From positions 62,001 to 126,000 of the forward strand of contig NZ_JAPVRC010000008.1 of the NCBI RefSeq assembly GCF_030345335.1: a DNA stretch of 64,000 nucleotides, read 5' to 3'. The translations under genes were made by a program, and so were the position numbers. Origin of the DNA: Halobacillus campisalis. Lineage in GTDB: Bacteria > Bacillota > Bacilli > Bacillales > Halobacillaceae. This document shows, piece after piece, positions 1 to 8,476 of the stretch. The notes under the pieces were generated by a model. The model saw only the letters and a program-made list of their open reading frames with translations. It made no database searches and was not told the DNA's origin. Each line of letters opens with the position of its first letter. The stretch's first letter is position 1.

Positions 1-446
1 TGAGGGGGAATGGTAAACCCTAGCATTGATAAGCTGTAAATGATTGATTGAACAGCTAACCTGGCTCCGCCCTCACCTTGTTCGACAGCAATGACTCCTC
101 CTACTTTGTTGTAGAATAACTGCTGTCCTTTCTTATTTTTCATATCATGATAACCTTGTAATCGTTCAATGATTAAAGTAGCTATACTGCTTTTCTCACC
201 AAGTGTGATCGGTGTTGCGAACAAGATGATATCTGCTTCGCATATTTTTTCGAAAATAAAAGGCCAGTCATCATTGCCGTCCAGATTACTGGTAATGCCA
301 AAAGTAATTTGGAAATCACGTAAATGGACCCTTTCGATATCTACTTTTTCTTTTTGGAAGACCAATGCTGATTTATTCAATAATGTTTCAGTTTCAGTTT
401 CGTTATGACCTTTTTCAAGACTGCAGTTCAACAATAAGGCTTTCAT
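1..446 (-). CDS. Flavodoxin-fold NAD(P)H-dependent oxidoreductase (partial)
   Basis: The reading frame starts at an ATG at 444-446 behind a strong GGAGGTG ribosome site and runs off the left edge, so only about the first 148 residues are present. The protein begins MKALLLNCSL and has the alternating strand-helix pattern of FMN-binding flavodoxin-like proteins. It includes the segment ADIILFATPITLGEKSS, which is where these proteins hold the FMN phosphate and isoalloxazine ring. It is probably a soluble FMN reductase or quinone/nitro reductase of the NADPH-dependent FMN reductase group; the substrate cannot be told. It is transcribed away from sigI. The missing C-terminus prevents a finer assignment. 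Confidence 0.75.
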   Translation of the reverse strand, partial: MKALLLNCSLEKGHNETETETLLNKSALVFQKEKVDIERVHLRDFQITFGITSNLDGNDDWPFIFEKICEADIILFATPITLGEKSSIATLIIERLQGYHDMKNKKGQQLFYNKVGGVIAVEQGEGGARLAVQSIIYSLSMLGFTIPP

Positions 447-842
447 AATTTTCACCTCCTGGAAATTGATTAATCAGTGGAGGTTTAACCTAAATAGTCA
501 TGAAATAAACTTTATTGCTTTTTATGAGCACAAATGACTAGTTACAATTGGTTAGTTAAGGATAAAAAGCCTATTAAGAAATATGTAGGTTATAAGTCCT
601 GTGTTTTGAAATGATTATTTAACAAAATGTAAATAGAGTGTGGTGGAATTATAGGTAGTTATTAAGTAAAATTGGTTTGCTCGATAAATTACCCATACTC
701 ATTCTCCTTATACAATTAGATAAGAGTACTTCAGTTGCATCGGTTGATACACATTTGTAACTAAAATGAAACTTTTTTGAAAAAACACCCAAAGAATAAA
801 AGAGAAACCCGAAAATATATGAGTGGCCGGAGGTGATAAAGG
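447..842. other. Intergenic region between divergent genes
   Basis: This is an AT-rich spacer of about 400 bases between the leftward flavodoxin-fold gene and rightward sigI. Apart from the two ribosome sites and the SigI-type promoter candidate near its right end, I see no gene, repeat or terminator in it. Confidence 0.6.
785..815 (+). promoter_or_regulatory. Candidate SigI-type promoter of sigI-rsgI
   Basis: A CACCCAAA box at 786-793 is followed 19 bases after its CCC by CGAA at 810-813. This resembles promoters read by SigI factors: a C-rich -35 with a short A tract and a CGAA -10. It lies about 30 bases upstream of the sigI start codon, as expected for autoregulation. The match is by eye and the spacing rule is recalled from the SigI literature, so this is a prediction. 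Confidence 0.5.
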
Positions 843-1580
843 TTGATTAAACGCCTGTTAAGAAGTGATGATGCCTCCCTTGATGAAAGAGTTACTGCGG
901 CTAAAGAGGGAGACGAAGAAGCAAAAAATGAAATTCTGATACAGTATCAACCTTTTATCGCCAAAAGTGTATCTGAAGTATGCAAACGATATATAGACCC
1001 TGATAGAGATGATGAATTCAGTATCGGTTTATCCGCCTTTAATGAGGCGATCCATGCATATTCTTGTGAGAAAGGATGTTCTTTTTTATCTTTTGCCAAG
1101 TTGGTGATCAAGCGCAAAGTCATCGACTATATCCGTAACGAGCAGAAGAAACCAAAAGTCGTATCCTTGGATGAAGAATATATAGATGATGAACATATGG
1201 AGAATCCATCTGAAATCCAAGCAGCCAAAGATCGCTATGTGCTGGAAACTGAATCGTGGTACAGGAGAGAGGAAATTAAGGAATTTCAGTCTCAGCTTCA
1301 AAAGTATAATTTGACGTTTGAAGAATTGACCATATCCTCTCCAAAACATGTGGACGCTAGGGAATCTGCGATCCAAGTCGCCCGCATCGTTTTCAATGAT
1401 GAAAATCTAAAGGAAACCGTGCTTTTGAAAGGGCGTCTGCCTATGAAGGAATTGATTCAGAAGGTAGAGGTCAGTAAAAAGACGCTGGAACGTAATCGTA
1501 AATTCATTATCGCCATGGTACTCATCCTAGACGGGGACTACATTTATCTAAAAGAATATTTGAAGGGGGTGGGTATGTGA
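843..1580 (+). CDS. sigI: RNA polymerase sigma factor SigI
   Basis: This is a 245-residue sigma factor of the SigI group, close to the roughly 250 residues of B. subtilis SigI. The N-terminal half contains sigma-70 region 2 (about residues 25-100, including DEFSIGLSAFNEAIHAY and the core-binding and -10 recognition helices). The C-terminal half carries the SigI-specific DNA-binding domain. The start is a TTG at 843, set by GGAGGTG 8 bases upstream. The 3' end overlaps rsgI by 4 bases (ATGTGA), typical of translationally coupled sigma/anti-sigma pairs. SigI is linked to heat and cell-wall stress in Bacillus and to extracellular polysaccharide sensing in clostridia. A SigI-like promoter upstream suggests autoregulation. 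Confidence 0.93.
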   Translation: MIKRLLRSDDASLDERVTAAKEGDEEAKNEILIQYQPFIAKSVSEVCKRYIDPDRDDEFSIGLSAFNEAIHAYSCEKGCSFLSFAKLVIKRKVIDYIRNEQKKPKVVSLDEEYIDDEHMENPSEIQAAKDRYVLETESWYRREEIKEFQSQLQKYNLTFEELTISSPKHVDARESAIQVARIVFNDENLKETVLLKGRLPMKELIQKVEVSKKTLERNRKFIIAMVLILDGDYIYLKEYLKGVGM

Positions 1581-3049
1581 GAAAAGGTATTGTCATGGAG
1601 CAAAGCAAGAAATACACCATCATTATGACTCACGATGGTTTTTTTCATAAAGCAAAACGTTTACAACGTGCAGAAGTTGGAATGGAAGTTCATTTTCAGC
1701 CACTTCATGCGTCTAAAATCAAGCAAACCTTTTTTCTCCATAGAACAAGATTTGCTGTTGTCACTATGGCTCTCCTTCTTACGTTATTTCCTACACTTTA
1801 TTGGTTTGAGGATAATAAAGCCTTCGCTTACGTAAGTGTTGATATAAACCCAAGCGTGGAACTGGAAGTAAACGATGACATGGAAGTATTAGACATTCAA
1901 GCGTTAAACGAAGATGCAGAAAAATTAGTCTCGAAACTTGGTGGGTGGAAAAAAAAACCAGTACCTGAAATAGCGCTTGAGATGATTTCTATTAGTCAGA
2001 ATGAGGGATATTTAAAGCTTGGTCGAGAAGTATTGATTGGGGTAAGTTATATTAATGAAGGCGACTTTGATTTTTCTAATGAAATAGAAGTTTTCTTGAA
2101 CAATGAATTAGAGGGATTGATGCTAGCTTCTTATAATGTGCCTAATACCATTCACCAAATGGCTGAACAGGAAAACACTTCAGTTAATAAATTAATGGCA
2201 GAATCCCTCGACGGCGAGAACGACAAATTTCACCTCGATTCAGGGGTCATTGAAAATGAGGATCGCGCAATAATTCAAGCTTTTTACAATAATTCACTAC
2301 ATCCTGAAAAAGAAAAAGGGTCAGACGATAGTCAAAAACTAGACTCGGACGAATCATCACAAATTCCAGTTAACGATTATAAAGGTGCTCCTGATCAACA
2401 TCCACATTCAGTTCCCCAGCCTTCTGCTCAGGTGAAATACTCTGAAACGAATCTCCCAGATAAGCCAGATAAAGATCAGGCAACTCCGGGGACGGCAGGG
2501 AAAGAAAAAACCCCCGATAATGATAAGCAGTCAAAAAAGCGTCCTTTGTCCAATAGTAATAGTGAAGATAAAGGTAACCACAAACCTGAAAAGAAAGCAA
2601 AAAGCCGAACGGATACAGTAGAAAAACAATCTGAAAAGAAAAATAATCCCCCTTCAAAGAAGGATGAAAATAAAACAGACAAGCCATATACAAAGAACAA
2701 TGAAAAAGGCAAAGCTGATAAAGATCAAGACAAGGACAAAGATAAAAGTAAAGCTGATAAAGATCAAGACAAGGACAAAGATAAAAGTAAAGCTGATAAA
2801 GATCAAGACAAGGACAAAGATAAAAGTAAAGCTGATAAAGATCAGGACAAGGACAAAGATAAAAGCAAAGCTGATAAAGATCAGGACAAGAACAAAGATA
2901 AAAGCAAAGTTAAGGATAAAGGTACAACCAAAGAGAAAGACAAAAACGAAGACAACGACAAAAAAGATAAAGGTCCAGGAAATGAAAAGCAGAAGAAATA
3001 TAAAAACAACAACAATGGTAATAATAACGGCAACGAAAAAAAGAAATAA
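1577..3049 (+). CDS. rsgI: RsgI-family anti-sigma-I factor with Lys/Asp-rich tail
   Basis: This is a membrane anti-sigma factor of 490 residues starting at GTG 1577, overlapping sigI; an ATG at 1595 is an alternative start. Residues 1-55 form the cytoplasmic SigI-binding domain and 58-77 a single membrane span. They are followed by the conserved extracytoplasmic motif VSVDINPSVELEVN (about 86-99) typical of RsgI. Residues from about 240 onward are a low-complexity, highly charged tail ending in NNNNGNNNGNEKKK. It includes five 13-residue tandem repeats of KADKDQDKDKDKS. B. subtilis RsgI is shorter and clostridial RsgIs carry carbohydrate-binding modules here; this one has only a disordered polyelectrolyte tail, perhaps for wall or teichoic-acid contact (inference). 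Confidence 0.92.
   Translation: MRKGIVMEQSKKYTIIMTHDGFFHKAKRLQRAEVGMEVHFQPLHASKIKQTFFLHRTRFAVVTMALLLTLFPTLYWFEDNKAFAYVSVDINPSVELEVNDDMEVLDIQALNEDAEKLVSKLGGWKKKPVPEIALEMISISQNEGYLKLGREVLIGVSYINEGDFDFSNEIEVFLNNELEGLMLASYNVPNTIHQMAEQENTSVNKLMAESLDGENDKFHLDSGVIENEDRAIIQAFYNNSLHPEKEKGSDDSQKLDSDESSQIPVNDYKGAPDQHPHSVPQPSAQVKYSETNLPDKPDKDQATPGTAGKEKTPDNDKQSKKRPLSNSNSEDKGNHKPEKKAKSRTDTVEKQSEKKNNPPSKKDENKTDKPYTKNNEKGKADKDQDKDKDKSKADKDQDKDKDKSKADKDQDKDKDKSKADKDQDKDKDKSKADKDQDKNKDKSKVKDKGTTKEKDKNEDNDKKDKGPGNEKQKKYKNNNNGNNNGNEKKK
2711..2905 (+). repeat. Five 39-bp tandem repeats inside rsgI
   Basis: Five in-frame copies of a 39-base unit begin at 2711, 2750, 2789, 2828 and 2867. Each encodes 13 residues, KADKDQDKDKDKS. 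The first three copies are nearly identical at DNA level. The last two carry synonymous changes (CAA to CAG, AGT to AGC) and copy five has an Asn for Asp. This points to recent expansion at the 5' side and makes copy-number variation between strains likely. Confidence 0.95.
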
Positions 3050-3070
3050 TGGACTTTATTCAAAGAATGA

Positions 3071-3098
3071 CACTTCCAAACCTATGGAAGTGTTTTTT
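3071..3098 (+). terminator. Intrinsic terminator after rsgI
   Basis: An 8-bp stem (CACTTCCA / TGGAAGTG) with a short loop is followed by six T residues, 20 bases past the rsgI stop codon. Confidence 0.9.
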
Positions 3099-3148
3099 AT
3101 TGAAGAAAATAGTGAATATACTAGGGAAGAATGAAGGAGGAACTGATT

Positions 3149-3547
3149 ATGAATAAGAATTACTTAGGAGTAAAAGAAGGGGAATTAGCCCCGTGTCCAA
3201 AGTCCCCTAATTGTGTATCTACAAATACAGATCAACGGGATAAATTAATGGAACCACTGCCGTTTGTTCAATCAAAAGATACGACCAAGACGGCCATTAA
3301 ATCAATTATAGCCAAGATGGGAAGATCAGCGATTAAAGATGAAACAGATGACTATATTCATGTAGTTTTCACTTCTAAATTGTTGAAATTTAAAGATGAT
3401 GTGGAGTTCTATTTAGATGATTCCTCAGGCTTGATTCATTTTCGATCGGCTTCAAGAACAGGTTATTCAGACCTGGGAGTTAATCGTAAAAGGATGGAAG
3501 ATTTTTCTGAGCACTACCACAATTGGATTGAAGAGGAGAAGAATTAA
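3149..3547 (+). CDS. DUF1499 family protein
   Basis: This is a 132-residue protein with the conserved N-terminal CPKSPNCVST motif (residues 16-25) of the DUF1499 family, whose function is unknown. No signal peptide is evident, so it is probably cytoplasmic. The ATG at 3149 is chosen because AAGGAGG sits at 3134-3140; an in-frame ATG at 3131 would overlap that ribosome site. Its stop codon overlaps the ATG of the following flavoprotein (TAATG), so the two are co-translated and probably act together. The paired motif cysteines could bind metal or be redox active, but this is inference only. Confidence 0.85.
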   Translation: MNKNYLGVKEGELAPCPKSPNCVSTNTDQRDKLMEPLPFVQSKDTTKTAIKSIIAKMGRSAIKDETDDYIHVVFTSKLLKFKDDVEFYLDDSSGLIHFRSASRTGYSDLGVNRKRMEDFSEHYHNWIEEEKN

Positions 3548-4968
3548 TGAAATATGATTATCAAATAGCCGTTATAGGCGGGGGATCCGGCGGACTTACT
3601 GTCGCAGCAGGTGCGGCAAGTTTCGGGGCTTCCGTTGCTCTAATTGAGCGAAAGGATGAGCTCGGCGGAGACTGTCTTCACTATGGCTGTATGCCGTCTA
3701 AAGCATTAATACAAGCAGCATCCGAAGTGCAGGTAGCTTCTGAACAGACTGAACTTACTTCAAACCAATACGATCTCCTCTTTAAAAAAGCAATGAATAA
3801 AGTTAGAGAGGCTGTAGCCGATGTTCAGTCCCATGATTCAAAACAACGATTTATAGATATGGGAGTCGACATTTATGAAGCGTCCGCACAATTTGTAGAC
3901 AATCATACCCTGAAAATTGGCGACCGTGCAATTACTGCGAAACGTATTGTAATTGCTACTGGTTCTTCACCGGCAGTACCTTCTATTGAAGGAATTAAAG
4001 ATGTGGAATACTTGACCAATGAATCCATTTTTTCGTTAAAGGAGAGACCAGGGCATCTTGTGGTTATCGGAGGAGGAATCATTGGTTTAGAGTTAGCCAA
4101 TGCGATGGCACATTTAGGAGTGAAAGTGACGGTCATCGAGAACTCTGAGTATATTCTTTCAAAAGAAGATCATGAAATTGCTAAATCAGCTCAACAGATC
4201 TTATCAGAACATATTGACTTTGTAACTCAAGCCAAGGTGAACAAAGTAGAAAAAACAGGACAGCAAATTCATGTGCACTATCAACAAGGATATCGTATGG
4301 AACACGTGGAAGGTTCTCACTTACTTGTCGCTGTAGGCAGAAAACCGAATGTGGGAACACTTGAATTGAATAAAGCAGGAGTTCAGGCAAAAAGTGGAGC
4401 TATTGAGGTCGATGAAACGTTAAGAACTCATCAATCACATATTTATGCTGTCGGGGACTGCAACGGGTCGATGCCTTTTACACATGTAGCTGGAATGGAA
4501 GGGAAAATCGCTGTTTCGAATGCTGTGCTAGGGTTATCACGAAAAGTATCATACAATAAAATTCCCTGGGTCGTTTATACATCTCCTGAAATTTATCATC
4601 TAGGTTTAACTGAAGAGGAGGCAAATGAGAAGTACGGAGATCAGCTGTTAACCTTTAAAACAAAGCTTAAGGACGCTGACCGTTTTATGGCAGAGAGGAA
4701 TACGGATGGACTAGTAAAAGTGATGACTACGGAAAAAGGAAAAATAGTAGGTGCTCATGCGATAGGTGCTGGAGCCGGGGAATGGATGCAGGAAATAGGC
4801 ACTTTACAAGCTTTGAACAAGAAGTTTCAGACTCTATCCAATGTCATCCATCCGTACCCTGCGAGAAACAACGTCGTATCTCAGACAGCGGACTTATACT
4901 GGCGGGAAAAGCTGTTCAACAGCAAATGGAACGACGCCATAAAATGGTATGTGAAGAAATTCCGATGA
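3547..4968 (+). CDS. Pyridine nucleotide-disulfide oxidoreductase (MerA/Lpd-like)
   Basis: This 473-residue flavoprotein belongs to the class I disulfide reductase family. It has an N-terminal FAD Rossmann motif GGGSGG (11-16), the redox pair in GDCLHYGCMPSK (Cys43 and Cys48), and a second nucleotide motif VIGGGIIGLELA (about 171-182). It ends with an FAD motif around YAVGDCNG and a C-terminal dimerisation domain. In lipoamide dehydrogenases the C-terminal motif is HPTxSE with a catalytic His-Glu pair. Here it reads HPYPARNN, so the Glu is lost, and the terminal cysteine pair of mercuric reductases is absent as well. The electron acceptor is therefore unknown. It is coupled to the DUF1499 gene by overlapping stop and start codons. 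Confidence 0.88.
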   Translation: MKYDYQIAVIGGGSGGLTVAAGAASFGASVALIERKDELGGDCLHYGCMPSKALIQAASEVQVASEQTELTSNQYDLLFKKAMNKVREAVADVQSHDSKQRFIDMGVDIYEASAQFVDNHTLKIGDRAITAKRIVIATGSSPAVPSIEGIKDVEYLTNESIFSLKERPGHLVVIGGGIIGLELANAMAHLGVKVTVIENSEYILSKEDHEIAKSAQQILSEHIDFVTQAKVNKVEKTGQQIHVHYQQGYRMEHVEGSHLLVAVGRKPNVGTLELNKAGVQAKSGAIEVDETLRTHQSHIYAVGDCNGSMPFTHVAGMEGKIAVSNAVLGLSRKVSYNKIPWVVYTSPEIYHLGLTEEEANEKYGDQLLTFKTKLKDADRFMAERNTDGLVKVMTTEKGKIVGAHAIGAGAGEWMQEIGTLQALNKKFQTLSNVIHPYPARNNVVSQTADLYWREKLFNSKWNDAIKWYVKKFR

Positions 4969-5053
4969 ACTCTTATAGAGAGCTAGACAATAGCTAAGTG
5001 GATTAAGTAGGATAGAGAAGAGTGAACACTTTGATTTAGAAAGGAAATCCGTG

Positions 5054-6616
5054 ATGTCTAAGATTGATTTATCTCAATTTGAGAAAAAAATGATCGTACG
5101 TAATACGCAGGATGGAGATATTGATCAATTATTTGAGTTGCAGAAAAAATGTTTTCCTAATATGGAACCATGGAAAAGAAAGCATATTGAAAGCCATTTG
5201 CGCCTTTTCCCTGAAGGACAGTTTGTAGTGGAGTTTGATGGAGATATTATAGGTAGCTGTTCAAGTTTAATCGTCAACTTTGATGAATATGATGATAAGC
5301 ATACATGGGATGATATTACGGATGAAGGTTACATTACGAATCATGATCCTGACGGGTATAACCTTTATGGGATTGAAGTAATGGTTCACCCTGATTTTCG
5401 CGGAATGAAAATTGGAAGAAGATTGTATGAAGCACGTAAGGATTTAGCTAGAGAATACAATTTGAAAAGTGTGATTATTGGAGGAAGAATTCCGAATTAC
5501 CACAAGCATGAGAATGAATTATCACCAAGAGAATACGTAGAAGAAGTTCGCAATCAGAATATTTATGACCCTGTACTGACTTTTCAAATTATGAATGGGT
5601 TTACGGTAATGAGAATCAATCCAAATTATTTGCCCGATGACAAACTTTCTTCTAAATATGCTACGTTGATGGAATGGAACAATATAGACTATAGGGCACG
5701 TACGAAACGTCATTTTAAAACAAGTCATCCTGTCCGAATCATGGTGATTCAATATATGATGAAAAATATTGATTCCTTTGAAGAATTCAGCCGTCAGTGT
5801 GAATATTATGTGGATGTTGCGGCGGATTATGGCTCTGACTTCGCTGTATTTCCGGAAATTTTTACGACGCAGCTTATGTCCTTTCTAGAAGAGAAAGTTC
5901 CTTCTAAATCCGTGAGGAGACTATCTGAATATACAGAAGAGTACATTGAAATGTTTACTCATTTAGCCGTGAAATATAATGTTAATATTATCGGTGGCTC
6001 TCATTTCGTCGAAGAGAATGATCAGATTTACAATATATCCTATCTGTTTCGACGAGACGGCACTATTGAAAAACAATATAAAATTCATATCACGCCAAAT
6101 GAGCGGACTTGGTGGGGAATTCAGCCAGGAGATGCTGTGAAGGTTTTTGATACGGATTGTGGAAAAATAGCCATTCAAATTTGTTATGATATTCAATTTC
6201 CGGAACTTGCACGATATGCCGTAGACCAGGGCGCAAATATAATTTTCGTACCTTTCTGTACAGATGACAGGCAGGGATATTTGCGGGTGAGATACTGTGC
6301 GCAGGCTCGCGCAATAGAAAACCAAGTCTATACAGTAATTGCTGGTACCGTAGGTAATATGACGCAAGTCGAAAACATGGATATTCAGTATGCTCAGTCC
6401 GGCATATTTACGCCCTCTGATTTTGAATTCGCAAGAGATGGTATTGTGGGAGAGTGCAATGCTAACGTCGAATCTGTTGTCGTGGGAGACGTTGATTTAG
6501 AAATATTAAGGAGACAAAGAAAGTCTGGAACTGTAAGGCAGCTCCATGACCGCCGCAGAGATTTGTTCGACCTTTCATTTAACGTCAACACAGAGTTCAA
6601 ACCAGAAAGAACGTAA
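5054..6616 (+). CDS. yhcX: GNAT acetyltransferase-nitrilase fusion (YhcX-like)
   Basis: This is a two-domain protein of 520 residues, matching the length and layout of B. subtilis YhcX. Residues about 10-200 are a GNAT acyltransferase domain, with the acetyl-CoA loop in VHPDFRGMKIGRRLYEARK. Residues about 220-510 are a carbon-nitrogen hydrolase domain. It has the expected Glu-Lys-Cys triad: Glu in FPEIF near 268, Lys in YKIHITPNE near 343, and Cys in QICYDIQFPE near 376. The predicted activities are N-acylation and amide hydrolysis of a small substrate; the true substrate is unknown to me. The ATG at 5054 sits 8 bases after AAAGGA; a GTG at 5051 is possible. Confidence 0.9.
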   Translation: MSKIDLSQFEKKMIVRNTQDGDIDQLFELQKKCFPNMEPWKRKHIESHLRLFPEGQFVVEFDGDIIGSCSSLIVNFDEYDDKHTWDDITDEGYITNHDPDGYNLYGIEVMVHPDFRGMKIGRRLYEARKDLAREYNLKSVIIGGRIPNYHKHENELSPREYVEEVRNQNIYDPVLTFQIMNGFTVMRINPNYLPDDKLSSKYATLMEWNNIDYRARTKRHFKTSHPVRIMVIQYMMKNIDSFEEFSRQCEYYVDVAADYGSDFAVFPEIFTTQLMSFLEEKVPSKSVRRLSEYTEEYIEMFTHLAVKYNVNIIGGSHFVEENDQIYNISYLFRRDGTIEKQYKIHITPNERTWWGIQPGDAVKVFDTDCGKIAIQICYDIQFPELARYAVDQGANIIFVPFCTDDRQGYLRVRYCAQARAIENQVYTVIAGTVGNMTQVENMDIQYAQSGIFTPSDFEFARDGIVGECNANVESVVVGDVDLEILRRQRKSGTVRQLHDRRRDLFDLSFNVNTEFKPERT

Positions 6617-6621
6617 GAAAA

Positions 6622-6653
6622 GCCACCCGGCCAGTTCATTTAGGCGGGGTGGC
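6622..6653 (-). terminator. Terminator between convergent yhcX and yhdB
   Basis: Arms GCCACCC (6622-6628) and GGGTGGC (6647-6653) form a hairpin. On the minus strand it is followed by TTTTCTT, so it mainly serves the leftward small gene and probably also slows rightward transcripts. Confidence 0.7.
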
Positions 6654-6657
6654 GTAT

Positions 6658-6891
6658 TTATACATAAAGAGTCGGTTGTGTCGCAGCTTGTGCATGGTCT
6701 ATATAATGTAATAAATTTTCATGTGTTACATATAGAGACGCTTCAGAGTCGGGGTAATGGTAAGCGTGCAGAAAAGATTCGATCTTTTTGGCTAAAAAAT
6801 GATCATTGGTCCTTACCATGAGGACGAGTAAGTCGTCCCATTGACCCCAGATCATAAAGTTCAAAGCTTTTTCATAGTCGTCTTGGTACAT
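6658..6891 (-). CDS. yhdB: YhdB-like small protein
   Basis: This is a 77-residue soluble protein starting MYQDDYEKALNFMIWGQWDD, with the segment LLVLMVRTNDHFLAKKIESF. I recognise it with moderate confidence as the YhdB family, small Bacillaceae proteins of unknown function. The nearby spoVR gene supports this, since I recall both in the same B. subtilis neighbourhood. AAGGAAG lies 7 bases before the ATG. The gene is monocistronic, transcribed toward yhcX, with a terminator at its end. No catalytic motif, membrane segment or signal peptide is visible. Confidence 0.7.
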   Translation of the reverse strand: MYQDDYEKALNFMIWGQWDDLLVLMVRTNDHFLAKKIESFLHAYHYPDSEASLYVTHENLLHYIDHAQAATQPTLYV

Positions 6892-7051
6892 TAGGTCACT
6901 TCCTTAAAGTAAGGAGTGTTTTTATTATCTCCATGGAGGGTACCAAGAAAACAGAGAGTTCCTCACATTAATGGAAATATCGACAATTAGGAAAAAGGAA
7001 TAAAGAACATCTGATTAGATTCTTCAGGAAAATGGAAGGAGTCGTAGGTTC

Positions 7052-7507
7052 ATGAGTGCAAGACAGTGGGTTTGGATTAATTTAGGTGGTGTTTTTGCAT
7101 TTGGGTTATTTTTTGTCTTAAGCTTAATCACAAGAGGTCACACAGCTTTTGTAGTTTTAACGGAAATCATCGGTTTAGCTACACTTGGTTTTGCAATAGC
7201 CGCAATCGTTTACAAAAAAAAAGATTTAAGGTGGTTAGCTATATCCATTATCAGCTATATGACGCCTTGGCTTGTTTTCGCGATCGGGCATGAAGCGGGA
7301 GTAAATGCATCGAGTACTTTGAAAGGGCTCTGGTTTTTCCCTTTCTATATAACCATTGTTGCTGGAATGTTTTTTATAAAACGCAGTTATCATTATTTAG
7401 AAGGACTATTTAAGTTACTTCCTGCTTTTTTCTTATTTTTTCATTCGATTCTGCTTTTATACATGATTGCTCTACATATATGGTGGGTTCTTCCCATTCA
7501 ATCGTAA
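7052..7507 (+). CDS. Small integral membrane protein, unknown function
   Basis: This protein has 151 residues and four to five predicted membrane spans (about 7-27, 32-52, 60-80, 88-108 and 118-145), with little sequence between them. It begins MSARQWVWINLGGVFAFG after a GGAAGGAG site. I do not recognise the family. It has no charged catalytic signature. The end is cut off from downstream genes by repeat element I. It could be a stress or sporulation membrane protein, but nothing in the sequence decides this. Confidence 0.72.
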   Translation: MSARQWVWINLGGVFAFGLFFVLSLITRGHTAFVVLTEIIGLATLGFAIAAIVYKKKDLRWLAISIISYMTPWLVFAIGHEAGVNASSTLKGLWFFPFYITIVAGMFFIKRSYHYLEGLFKLLPAFFLFFHSILLLYMIALHIWWVLPIQS

Positions 7508-7761
7508 ATCTTCTTCGGGAGGCTTTTTTATAACTTTGTTTCGGGCACTTAAATATAATTTAATTTGATGTTGATACTATAGTTAGAAAATGAAGAAAGT
7601 CTAGTGTTAGTGAAAGATTGTTCTTTAACTAACTGGCAGGATAGTGGAAGACTTGATTTCGAGATAGTATGGGTTCGTTGCCGTGTTGAGAGTCAGGGGT
7701 GGTTGGGAAGCTACTCGCTTTCCTGTGGAATCTCTGCTGTCCCGTCATTATGGTGAGTGGA

Positions 7762-7885
7762 AGGTGGTTTTAGGAATGGACTCGCTTTCCGTGGGAGTGC
7801 AGTGAGCTTCCTCAGGCTGCCGCCTTCCGGGATCTCACCAATCACTCTCTCCCCACAGGAGTCTCGCCCATTCCTAAAACCACCT
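7762..7885 (-). repeat. Hairpin module A (subfamily with AGGTGG arms)
   Basis: This 124-bp module is bounded by perfect 17-bp inverted arms (7762-7778 and 7869-7885). Inside are the conserved CTCGCTTTCCGTGGGAG and CCCACAGGAGTCTCGC segments and a central stem with AGGC pairing to GCCT. The arms and length match module G at 40474-40597. Confidence 0.93.
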
Positions 7886-7987
7886 AACTTATATGAAGGG
7901 ACGGAACTAAGAAATGAGAACCAAAAAACTCTCTGGTACCAACGTTCCCTACCCACCCTATCATTATGAAGTGACTGCCACGATCTC

Positions 7988-8162
7988 ATCTCACCCGCGT
8001 ATTCGAGTTTCGACGCTTAGCGGGTTAACGAGACTTCCTTCATTTCTGTACGATAAGTCAACATCGAATCACTCCGTTCTTCGTGTTTCCTTTATCTCCG
8101 CCAGCTCAGTCCAGTCCATACGCCGCTGAACGAAGCGCTTCCGCTTTTACAAAGGGAGTCTC
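7988..8162. repeat. Long repeat module in element I
   Basis: This stretch of about 175 bp is shared with 31620-31775, 34165-34310 and 40690-40870. Landmarks are the GATAAGTCAACATCGAATC segment, the CAGCTCAGTCCAGTCCATAC segment and GAAGCGCTTCCGCTTTTAC. It always lies just before a GGAGTCTCGC end. It has no coding signature. Confidence 0.8.
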
Positions 8163-8476
8163 GCAGCTTCCCAACAACCCCATTCGATGAAGGGGAGAAA
8201 CGAACCGTCACATAAAAAAAGAGCTTCTTCCCGATTCCTGTGAAATGAAGATATTGTGTCCCACTTCAAGTTATTTAACGAGAGACCTCTTTTACGCACC
8301 TTCAGTATTTAACATTCATGTTCGTATTTTCATGCTAAGGCGGTGCCGTAAACAACTTGGACATGGGTGGTAATAACCTCCAGCGTTTAGATTTATTAGG
8401 TAAGGAGAAAAGCTCTTCTCGGTTCGTAGATGATAATGTTATATCAACGGCGTTTCCGAGCTGCTCATCATCGTAA

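Noticed and set aside
2664-3134. Lys/Ile/Thr-rich open frame overlapping the rsgI repeats, and a Leu/Ser-rich frame on the other strand
   Set aside because: Both are frame shadows of the Lys/Asp codon repeats; no ribosome site, and RsgI accounts for the region.
3547-4968. Dihydrolipoamide dehydrogenase or mercuric reductase proper
   Set aside because: The catalytic His-Glu end motif of the former and the terminal cysteine pair of the latter are both absent.
7711-8129. Small open frames in element I (also at 31215-31816, 31948-32256, 18777-18974 and 40625-40979)
   Set aside because: They are translations of the hairpin and long repeat modules and recur in each copy in different contexts; no ribosome sites.
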